From assembly GCA_017398725.1 (NCBI GenBank), contig JAFQFA010000015.1:33806-97805 (forward strand): a DNA stretch of 64,000 nt. Direction: 5' to 3'. The position numbers and the translations under genes were made by a program. This stretch comes from Oscillospiraceae bacterium (GTDB lineage: Bacteria > Bacillota > Clostridia > Oscillospirales > Oscillospiraceae). Below the pieces are notes generated by a model. It was not told where the DNA came from. It did not search any database and was given only the letters and a program-made list of their open reading frames with translations. Shown piece by piece: positions 57,708 through 64,000 of this stretch (the stretch's first letter is position 1; the number at the start of each line of letters is the position of its first letter).

Positions 57708-58569
57708 GACGTTTTCTCCTGACGATCTCATTGGCAATGGCGGCAAAGCCTTCAATATCCAAGGTTTCTCCCCGAACACCGGGGGCAAATCCGCAGGCGG
57801 CAATGACCTCCCCTGCCCCGGTCTTACCCAGCTCCGGGAAACCGGCGGCAAGACCGTTCTGCAAGGTCTTACGGCGCATGGCAAAGCTTGCCCGCACACA
57901 CCGGAAGAACACCTCCGGATCGTCAATCTGCCACGGGCGCTGCTTCCGGGTCTTTAAGGTGATCACCGCAGAGGTGACCTTCGGCTGCGGCATAAAGCAA
58001 TCCGCCGGCACATCAAAAAGAATCTCCGGCTCTGAATAATACTGACAAAAAATAGTAAATGCGCTGTAATCTGCTGTACCGGGTCGGGCAGCGATCCGCT
58101 GGGCCACTTCCTTTTGCACCATAACGGTAACGGACTCGAAGCACTCCGCCTCCAACAGGGCGGTAAGAATGGGAGAAGTAATATAGTACGGCAAATTGGC
58201 GCATGCCATAGGCCGCAGACCCGCAAACTTCTCCCGCACCAGTGCCGGCACATCCTGTTTAAGCACATCGCTCCACAGGATCTCCAGATTGGAAAATTCT
58301 CCGACGGTAGCCGCAAGGATGGGCTTAAGCCGTTCATCCAGCTCCACAGCGCAGACCTTTCCCGCCCGCAGCGCCAATTGCTGGGTCAGCGGGCCGATGC
58401 CGGGACCGATCTCCAATACACCGGCGGTCTCGTCCACACCGGCTTCCTCCGCAATCTGCCGGGGCACCCAATCTGCAATCAGAAAATTCTGTCCCTTTGC
58501 CTTGGAAAAATGAAAACCGTGACTTTGAAGCAACGGCTTCATTACCTGAATATCGCATACATTGATCAA
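57700..58569 (-). CDS. rsmA: 16S rRNA dimethyladenosine transferase
   Basis: Dimethylates two adenosines in helix 45 of 16S rRNA. KAKGQNFLI near 23, SAM-binding LEIGPGIGPLTQ near 50, ELDERLKPIL near 73, the catalytic NLPYYITSPIL near 121, and PQPKVTSAVI near 190 are KsgA hallmarks. The start is chosen as TTG at 58569, giving MINVCDIQVMKPLLQSHGF, since family members begin with this helix; an ATG at 58542 is the alternative. Follows yabE as in other Firmicutes, but the usual rnmV between them is absent. Confidence 0.95.
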   Translation of the reverse strand: MINVCDIQVMKPLLQSHGFHFSKAKGQNFLIADWVPRQIAEEAGVDETAGVLEIGPGIGPLTQQLALRAGKVCAVELDERLKPILAATVGEFSNLEILWSDVLKQDVPALVREKFAGLRPMACANLPYYITSPILTALLEAECFESVTVMVQKEVAQRIAARPGTADYSAFTIFCQYYSEPEILFDVPADCFMPQPKVTSAVITLKTRKQRPWQIDDPEVFFRCVRASFAMRRKTLQNGLAAGFPELGKTGAGEVIAACGFAPGVRGETLDIEGFAAIANEIVRRKRHV

Positions 58570-58645
58570 AAAATCGCCCCGTTTCTGCCACTTGGCCGCT
58601 GTTGCGGTTATTATAGCAAAAACGAGGCGATATTTCAATAGAAGA

Positions 58646-59704
58646 TCAGTCCAAGAAATAGACGGTGATGTTACGGACGCCGAACTGGAAGCACTCCCGG
58701 GTGGTGGGATAGTACAGATCCAACTGCTTACCCTTAATGCCGCCGCCGCAATCCTCTGCGGTAGCCTTGCCGTAAACAACACTGCCGGTGTTGGTAACAA
58801 CGAACATTCTGGTGCCGTAAGGGATCAGCCGGGGATCTACAGCCACGGTGCCCTTATGGACCTTGGTGCCGGTGGCTGTGATCATATTGCAGCCGGCATC
58901 GGTATGGGTATAGGCGGTGGCATGGAAGCCATCGTCGTAGCTGCTGTAGGTAAGGATCTCACCGTCAGCCAGCACGATCACGCCGTCACCGATAGCAGGG
59001 GCGTCCGGCTTCAGTTTGCCTTCTTTGCCGGTGCCTACCATCACGATCTTATCCACAGGCTGGCGCAGCACAGTCTCGTCCACCAAAGTGCGGCTCTGCT
59101 CTTCATAATTGAGGGTGGTCACATATTCGACAATCCGTTTCTGGCCATCTTCACCTTCTACGACCACCTTCTGCTCGCCCTCCAGCAAGCCGGGGTACTG
59201 GCAGTAACGGGTCGTGTAGGGAATGGCCTCCAAACGCACCTGTTCCCGCTCCACCAAGCACTTGACCTGCACCTGCAGACCGTCACTGGTGGGGGTATTC
59301 AGCGGTACGGACACTTCATAGCAGCCGTTGGTGGGAATGTCCAGCCGGCTTAAAAGCTGCTCCACGGTTTCGCCGTATGTATTGACCTGCATGGTCTTGC
59401 CACAATTATCCACGGTCACCGATTGATTACGCATGACAGTGATCTCGGACACGCCGTCACCGGGCTGGGTGGTATACGCATCCTCCGGCGCCAGCGTATA
59501 GCCGGCCTGATCCAGCACGCTGGCAGGATCGGTCATAAAGGTGGAATACACCTTAACCTGATCGCCATCGGTGATCACATAAGTGGTCTGGGCAAACGCC
59601 GGCAGACACACCGCGCCCAGCAGCACCAGCAGCGGCAGCACCAAAACAGCTACACGCACCGGCTTGCCGCCTTTGCGGGATACTTCCTTCAAAAACGCAC
59701 TCAC
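58646..59704 (-). CDS. yabE: YabE-like cell-wall protein with G5 and 3D domains
   Basis: 352 residues: basic start, one membrane/signal helix (about 16-39), two DUF348 modules (about 40-150), a G5 domain (about 155-230, containing EAIPYTTRY and TTLNYEEQS), a linker and a C-terminal 3D domain (about 260-352) with ATAYTHTDAGC, VDPRLIPYGTRMFV and the catalytic-type DCGGGIKGKQLDLY aspartates. 3D domains of this kind are found in lytic transglycosylase-like resuscitation factors; the protein probably trims peptidoglycan. GTG start with AGGAGG seven bases upstream. A clear promoter precedes it and rsmA follows by 76 bases. Confidence 0.92.
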   Translation of the reverse strand: MSAFLKEVSRKGGKPVRVAVLVLPLLVLLGAVCLPAFAQTTYVITDGDQVKVYSTFMTDPASVLDQAGYTLAPEDAYTTQPGDGVSEITVMRNQSVTVDNCGKTMQVNTYGETVEQLLSRLDIPTNGCYEVSVPLNTPTSDGLQVQVKCLVEREQVRLEAIPYTTRYCQYPGLLEGEQKVVVEGEDGQKRIVEYVTTLNYEEQSRTLVDETVLRQPVDKIVMVGTGKEGKLKPDAPAIGDGVIVLADGEILTYSSYDDGFHATAYTHTDAGCNMITATGTKVHKGTVAVDPRLIPYGTRMFVVTNTGSVVYGKATAEDCGGGIKGKQLDLYYPTTRECFQFGVRNITVYFLD

Positions 59705-59804
59705 AAAAAAGCCTCCTTCCCCTGTTTATAGGGATATTCACCGCCCAACATCAAGCGGTATCAAACAGTTACACAGCACCGCCCAAAACAGCGGTTGTAG
59801 CATT

Positions 59805-59832
59805 ATTATAACATTTTCTCCTAAAAAGTCAA
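59805..59832 (-). promoter_or_regulatory. Promoter of yabE
   Basis: TTGACT, 16-base spacer, TATAAT on the minus strand, about 100 bases upstream of the GTG start. Confidence 0.75.
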
Positions 59833-59967
59833 GCTTTTACTCCTTTTTGACCGTTTTAAGCAACTTTATAGCCTTAATTGTTTGATTTTTTATGTAAACC
59901 TCGCTCCCAAATATTCCGTTTCCCGACAGGGTACGACCACAACCGCTTGTGGAAATATTACATTTGT

Positions 59968-59992
59968 TTACATAATTTGCAGAATTATGTAA
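59968..59992. promoter_or_regulatory. AT-rich palindrome between yabE and thrS
   Basis: Perfect ten-base inverted repeat TTACATAATT-5-AATTATGTAA, about 135 bases upstream of the yabE promoter. A further TTTATGTAAACC lies at 59889. Possible regulator site; the rest of 59833-60129 shows no gene. Confidence 0.4.
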
Positions 59993-60129
59993 CATGGTGT
60001 TTTTTCTTCCGGAAAGCTGATTATGGTAAACCAATTTCTTTAAAAATCCTAGTTTTTCCTCCCTTTGCGCCTACAATTTTTTGCAATTTTTGTGTTTTTG
60101 CTCCACCGGGCCGGAAAAGCCGGCGGCGG

Positions 60130-60158
60130 TTGACAACCTGCCGGATTTATGCTATATT
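60130..60158 (+). promoter_or_regulatory. Promoter of the thrS T-box leader
   Basis: TTGACA, 17-base spacer, TATATT, 12 bases before the leader start. Confidence 0.88.
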
Positions 60159-60170
60159 TTGAATGTAAAT

Positions 60171-60411
60171 GGCTGTGACGAAGACAACAGTATGCTGCAG
60201 GCTTCTCAGAGAGGGATCTATCTTGGTGAAAGGATTCTGTAACACCGCAGTTTGCTTACCACTTCCGAGCCGTCAGCCCGAATAGCTGACCGGGTGCGCC
60301 CGTTAAAGCGCCAATGAGTGGCGGCTCGTCCGCAACCAGGGTGGAACCGTGGAATACTATTATATATGTATCCCACCCCTGATTTTATGTCAGGGGTAGG
60401 ATTATTTTTTT
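60171..60411 (+). promoter_or_regulatory. T-box leader of thrS (threonine-specific)
   Basis: Stem I opens with GGCTGTGACGAAGA and closes with GAGCCGTCAGCC. AGAGAGGG is the conserved distal element, the specifier is ACC at 60258-60260 just before the closing arm, and the T-box AACCAGGGTGGAACCGTGG lies at about 60337-60355. Uncharged tRNA-Thr would pair its GGT anticodon with ACC and its acceptor end with the T-box bulge to block the terminator. Confidence 0.95.
60371..60411 (+). terminator. T-box terminator
   Basis: Stem TCCCACCCCTGA/TCAGGGGTAGGA followed by TTATTTTTTT; its 5' arm competes with the T-box GGGTGG for the antiterminator. Confidence 0.93.
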
Positions 60412-60440
60412 ACCTCTGAAAACTTCAAGGAGGAATCATT

Positions 60441-62237
60441 ATGTCCGAAGAAAATCTGTACACTTTTGAAAACCCCGCATATCGCAAGACTTTCTGGCAC
60501 ACCTGCTCCCACATTATGGCACAGGCTGTGAAGCGGCTTTGGCCGGAGGTGCAGCTTGCCATCGGCCCTGCCATCGACGAAGGCTGGTACTACGATTTTG
60601 ACGCTCCCTTCTCCTTTACCCCTGAGCATTTGGAAAAGATCGAAGCGGAGATGAAGAAGATCTGCAAGGAGCGTATCCGTCTGGAACGGAGCGAGAAGCC
60701 CCGGGCAGAAGCCATCGCCTATATGGAATCCTTGAACGAGCCCTACAAGGTAGAGCTGATTCAAGATCTGCCGGAGGATGCTGTCATCTCCTTCTACACC
60801 CAAGGGGAATTTACCGACCTGTGTGCCGGTCCCCATCTGGATCACACCGGCCGTGTCCGGCACAACGGTTTTAAGCTGACCAAGTCCTGCGGCGCATACT
60901 GGCGGGGCGATAGCAACCGCAAGATGCTCCAGCGGATCTACGGCATCGGCTTCCCCAGTAAGGATGAGCTGGATGCTTATCTGGAAAAGCAGGCAGAAGC
61001 GCTGAAGCGAGACCACAACAAGCTGGGTCGGGAACTGGAGTTCTTTACCACTGTGGAAGAGATCGGTCAAGGCCTGCCCATTCTGCTGCCCAAGGGCGCA
61101 CGGGTCATTCAAACCCTGCAGCGCTGGATCGAGGACGAAGAGCAGAAGCGGGGCTACCTGCTGACCAAGACCCCGCTGATGGCCAAGAGTGACCTGTATA
61201 AGATCTCCGGTCACTGGGATCACTACCGGGACGGCATGTTCATTATGGGCGACCCTGAGGACGAGACCAAGGAATGCTTTGCTCTGCGCCCCATGACCTG
61301 CCCCTTCCAGTATCAGGTATACCTGAACCGGGCAAGATCCTACCGGGATCTGCCCATGCGTTTGGGTGAAACTTCCACCTTGTTCCGCAACGAGGACAGC
61401 GGTGAGATGCACGGCCTGATCCGCGTGCGCCAATTTACCATTTCCGAAGGCCATCTGGTGCTGCGCCCCGATCAGCTGGAAGAAGAATTTAAGGGCTGTC
61501 TGGAGCTTGCCAAGTACGTTCTGGATACGGTTGGTATGCTGGAAAACTGCACCTTCCGTTTCAGTCAGTGGGATCCCGCCAGAGCCGGCATCAAGTACGA
61601 AGGCACTGCCGAACAGTGGGAAACCGCGCAGGCTGTCATGAAGGACATTCTGGACAATCTGGGATTGGACTACGAGATCGGCATCGACGAGGCTGCCTTC
61701 TATGGCCCCAAGCTGGACATCCAGTACAAGAATGTGTTCGGCAAGGAAGATACCATTGTCACCATCCAGATCGACATGCTGCTGGCCCAGAAGTTCGGCA
61801 TGGAATATGTGGATGCTAACGGTCAGAAAAAGACGCCTTATATCATCCACCGCACCTCCTTGGGCTGCTATGAGCGGACCTTGGCATACCTCATTGAGCG
61901 TTATGCCGGCGCGCTGCCCCTGTGGATGATGCCTACGCAGGTTCGGGTAATGCCCATTACCGACCGGGCTCACGATTACTGCAAGGGTCTGGTGGAAGAA
62001 CTGAAAAACGCCGGTATCCATGCCGAGGGCGACTACCGCAGCGAAAAGCTGGGCTACAAGATTCGGGAAGCACAGCTGCAGAAGGTCCCCTACATGCTGG
62101 TGGTTGGCGACCGGGATATGGAGAACGGCACCGTTTCCGTCCGTACCCGCAAGGGCGACGATCTGGGCGCAATGACCCCGGCAGAATTCACTGCTAAGTG
62201 TCTGCTGGAGATCGCCACCAAGAGCAAAGAAGTCTAA
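60441..62237 (+). CDS. thrS: Threonine--tRNA ligase lacking the TGS domain
   Basis: 598 residues. It starts directly with the editing-domain motif HTCSHIMAQAVKRLWP at about 20, so the N-terminal TGS domain of the usual ThrRS of about 640 residues is missing. Then follow the LCAGPHLDHTG editing region, the class II catalytic core with RPMTCPFQYQVY near 286, LFRNEDSGEMHGLIRVRQF motif 2, HRTSLGCYERTLAYLIE motif 3 near 470, and the anticodon-binding domain (about 500-598). AAGGAGG precedes the ATG. Expression is under T-box control and a terminator follows. Confidence 0.96.
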   Translation: MSEENLYTFENPAYRKTFWHTCSHIMAQAVKRLWPEVQLAIGPAIDEGWYYDFDAPFSFTPEHLEKIEAEMKKICKERIRLERSEKPRAEAIAYMESLNEPYKVELIQDLPEDAVISFYTQGEFTDLCAGPHLDHTGRVRHNGFKLTKSCGAYWRGDSNRKMLQRIYGIGFPSKDELDAYLEKQAEALKRDHNKLGRELEFFTTVEEIGQGLPILLPKGARVIQTLQRWIEDEEQKRGYLLTKTPLMAKSDLYKISGHWDHYRDGMFIMGDPEDETKECFALRPMTCPFQYQVYLNRARSYRDLPMRLGETSTLFRNEDSGEMHGLIRVRQFTISEGHLVLRPDQLEEEFKGCLELAKYVLDTVGMLENCTFRFSQWDPARAGIKYEGTAEQWETAQAVMKDILDNLGLDYEIGIDEAAFYGPKLDIQYKNVFGKEDTIVTIQIDMLLAQKFGMEYVDANGQKKTPYIIHRTSLGCYERTLAYLIERYAGALPLWMMPTQVRVMPITDRAHDYCKGLVEELKNAGIHAEGDYRSEKLGYKIREAQLQKVPYMLVVGDRDMENGTVSVRTRKGDDLGAMTPAEFTAKCLLEIATKSKEV

Positions 62238-62244
62238 ACAATAA

Positions 62245-62273
62245 AAACCAGCGGGCAAATTGCCCGCTGGTTT
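62245..62273 (+). terminator. Terminator of thrS
   Basis: Fourteen-base stem AAACCAGCGGGCAA/TTGCCCGCTGGTTT; the T-run is short, so some read-through into the next gene is possible. Confidence 0.8.
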
Positions 62274-62297
62274 CAAAAAAATTAGGAGGACTCTGTT

Positions 62298-63566
62298 ATG
62301 CTTAAAAAAATCGCCCTCTTTACACTGATTTTGGGACTGCCTCTGGGCTGCATTGCCTGCGATGGATCCAGCAACACCCCTGCCTCCTCTGTACCGGACG
62401 CCGCTATTATACAGCAGCGCCGGGATGCGGCAGAAAGCTATATGCGGGAAATGGCCACCTTTATGTGGCGGGCTGAAGAAGATGTGCTCTATACCCGAGA
62501 CACCACGATACTGACCGACGAAGATCTCGCAAACTACACCGGCAACCAGCTCCTAAAGATCAAAGCCGGTCGTCTCTATCGGGGCATTCCCTATTCCTAC
62601 ACCGGCGCTTCCGCATGGAATTTCTATGATTACACCTCTGAGCCGGATGAACAGGGCATTTGCACCCTGTCCGGTCTGCATTGGCGGTGTATCAATGGCG
62701 GCTCCACCATCGGTGCCGTTGTCGGCAACGATTGCTCCAGCTCTATTCAGCTTGCTTGGAACTATGTAGGTTCCAAAATCCAGCTGACCAACACCCCCTT
62801 TATGACCCCTATGCACGGCTACCAGCGGGTTGGCGAGTACAAAAGCTCCGATAACCAGCAAAAGGACACCCCGGCTTTCTGTGAAGAAAACGGATTGGAT
62901 GTGATGACCAAGGCCTATGCCCTACTGCAAAAGGCCGATGCGGTGGTCAAACGGATCCCCGCCTACGGCCATACGATGATGATCGTGGAGAATCACCCGG
63001 TCTACAACGCCGACGGCAGCATCGACGCGGAGGCATCCTATATCACCGTGCTGCACCAGACTACCAGCTATATGATGAAAGAAGAAAAAGTCTTCGATCC
63101 CCAGTACGGAGAAGATGTGTACATCATCTACGGCATTGACGACAAATACACTTATGCCAAACTGTTTGAGCAGGGGTATCTGCCTGTCACCTGTGATGTA
63201 TTTCTGGATCCCGCTCCGGTGGAAGAAATTTATGTGAAGGACACGGAGACCCAGTACGGCTATGATAACATTTTGAAGGGACAATTCGTATCCAATCGGA
63301 TCCTTTCCGCCGTAACCATCACCATCAAAGATGAAAGCGGCAATGTGGTTATGGAAGGCACCTGCTATGAGCGCCGGCAGACCAAGCAGCCGGTCTTCTC
63401 CTTCCAGCTGGAGCGGTTCACCACCCAGCTCCCGGTGCAGCAACGCGGTCGCATCGCGCCGGAAGAGCTTGCCCCCGGCAATTATCACTGCACCCATACC
63501 CTCCGGGATGGTCATGGCGTTACATACATCATGCGAGATTTTGATTTTACCGTACCCCAGAAATAA
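62298..63566 (+). CDS. Lipoprotein with NlpC/P60-like Cys/His arrangement
   Basis: 422 residues. A signal peptide with lipobox region LGCIAC predicts membrane anchoring. The region at about 95-235 contains RGIPYSYTGASAWNFYDY, GNDCSSSIQLAWNYVG with a cysteine in NlpC-like position, and later AYGHTMMIVEN with a histidine, suggesting an NlpC/P60- or CHAP-like cysteine hydrolase fold. The C-terminal part (about 320-420) looks like a beta-rich domain. No close family was recognised. AGGAGG precedes the ATG. It may act on peptidoglycan peptides; that is inference. Confidence 0.7.
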   Translation: MLKKIALFTLILGLPLGCIACDGSSNTPASSVPDAAIIQQRRDAAESYMREMATFMWRAEEDVLYTRDTTILTDEDLANYTGNQLLKIKAGRLYRGIPYSYTGASAWNFYDYTSEPDEQGICTLSGLHWRCINGGSTIGAVVGNDCSSSIQLAWNYVGSKIQLTNTPFMTPMHGYQRVGEYKSSDNQQKDTPAFCEENGLDVMTKAYALLQKADAVVKRIPAYGHTMMIVENHPVYNADGSIDAEASYITVLHQTTSYMMKEEKVFDPQYGEDVYIIYGIDDKYTYAKLFEQGYLPVTCDVFLDPAPVEEIYVKDTETQYGYDNILKGQFVSNRILSAVTITIKDESGNVVMEGTCYERRQTKQPVFSFQLERFTTQLPVQQRGRIAPEELAPGNYHCTHTLRDGHGVTYIMRDFDFTVPQK

Positions 63567-63572
63567 CCGGTT

Positions 63573-63600
63573 CTGCCCCCAAGGAACACCTTGGGGGCAG
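63573..63600 (+). terminator. Terminator of the lipoprotein gene
   Basis: Twelve-base stem CTGCCCCCAAGG/CCTTGGGGGCAG with AACA loop, followed by TTTTAAA. Confidence 0.92.
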
Positions 63601-63678
63601 TTTTAAATGGCAAGTTGCAGATTCCAATTTACAATTTCGCCTGCCTATATTTTCATTCGATTATTTTCGAAAAAGTTC

Positions 63679-63707
63679 TTGACAACAGACCACTTGTGCG
63701 GTATAAT
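63679..63707 (+). promoter_or_regulatory. Promoter of tRNA-Thr(GGT)
   Basis: Perfect TTGACA, 17-base spacer, TATAAT, 20 bases before the tRNA. Confidence 0.93.
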
Positions 63708-63726
63708 GGCAAAGCTGTCAGCAAAT

Positions 63727-63802
<76 letters not shown>

Positions 63803-63840
63803 AAAAATCAGTCATCCCAATCGGGATGGCTGATTTTTTT
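63803..63840 (+). terminator. Terminator of tRNA-Thr(GGT)
   Basis: Stem AAATCAGTCATCCC/GGGATGGCTGATTT with long T-run. Confidence 0.93.
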
Positions 63841-63853
63841 GTTGCTGATACCT

Positions 63854-64000
63854 ATTTGAACTGGCGAAGCCAGTGAGAATCTGGGGAGCGATGGGAGCGC
63901 CGCCTGCGGCGGATACAGCGACCTGAGCGAGTGGCAGCGGTCGGCAGATGAGGAAGCCGCGCCGTCGGCGACGAAGATGCCGGGCACCGCAACAGGGGAG
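63854..64000. repeat. Inverted T-arm copy of tRNA-Thr(GGT) and following hairpin-rich sequence
   Basis: 63854-63867 (ATTTGAACTGGCGA) is the exact reverse complement of 63773-63786 in tRNA-Thr. It continues GCCAGTGAGAATCTGG, then a GC-rich stretch with small hairpins (GCCGC/GCGGC and others) running to the window edge. No ORF with a credible start is visible; it could be the edge of an integrated or repeated element. Confidence 0.55.

Noticed and set aside
60402-62276. Minus-strand open frame of 624 codons opposite thrS
   Set aside because: The T-box leader and all class II synthetase motifs are on the plus strand.

Overview
The window reads as chromosomal DNA of a gut-type Firmicute, most likely a clostridial member of the Oscillospirales/Ruminococcaceae. 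The grounds are: an rplU-prp-rpmA-obgE cluster whose L27 carries the N-terminal extension removed by Prp, a T-box leader on thrS, lysine and yybP-ykoY riboswitches, a yabE-rsmA pair, GPH-family sugar transport, a membrane pyrophosphatase with the K+-dependent signature, and strong Shine-Dalgarno sites. Core genes look moderately GC-rich by eye. A few islands (11.9-12.5 kb and 52.6-53.6 kb) are clearly AT-richer and look acquired. The species cannot be named from sequence reading alone.

Layout. 0-10.5 kb, mostly minus strand: a truncated ceramidase-like lipoprotein, aspS, a MacAB-like efflux operon with two adaptor proteins, and a two-repeat lipoprotein facing a small XRE repressor. 10.5-14 kb: LURP-one-like protein, tRNA-Val(GAC), an AT-rich P-loop kinase bracketed by inverted repeats, and a NusG_II/ApbE pair. 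14-20.6 kb, plus strand: rplU-prp-rpmA-obgE, ymdB, and a YhaO/YhaN-like nuclease pair. 21-29 kb: hppA, serC-serA, a nitroreductase, and a P-type ATPase behind a Mn2+ riboswitch. 29-41.6 kb: a glucuronide utilisation locus (beta-glucuronidase and transporter divergent from an AraC regulator, uxuA, fructuronate reductase, KDG kinase), then a NagA-like gene, and rodA with uxaC. 41.6-45.6 kb: a lysine-riboswitch-controlled amino acid ABC importer and a DMT transporter. 45.6-51.6 kb: an eight-gene minus-strand operon joining a Wzz/tyrosine kinase/phosphatase module to PqqD, HPr-kinase-like, signal-peptidase-like, Pro/Thr-rich membrane and ABC-exporter genes. 51.7-57 kb: sfsA, tRNA-Val(CAC), a hairpin-array/four-helix-bundle island, and a PHP-TIM barrel-M20 operon. 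57-64 kb: HAD, rsmA, yabE, T-box-thrS, a lipoprotein and tRNA-Thr(GGT).

How genes work together. Imported glucuronide is cleaved by the GH2 enzyme; UxaC makes fructuronate, the SDR reduces it to mannonate, UxuA dehydrates that to KDG, and KdgK phosphorylates it. The KDPG aldolase is not in the window. The thrS T-box shows an ACC specifier that matches tRNA-Thr(GGT), encoded 3 kb downstream.

Most unusual signals: (1) a nested multi-hairpin array with mutually complementary linkers, abutting the promoter of an S23/Avd-like four-helix-bundle gene and a small membrane protein gene; (2) all three tRNA genes are followed, beyond a terminator, by an inverted copy of their own T-arm; (3) an orphan tyrosine-kinase plus PqqD/HPrK/peptidase/ABC operon with no visible substrate or glycosyltransferase; (4) a dispersed family of small palindromic intergenic elements. 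All boundaries come from manual reading; no database search was run.
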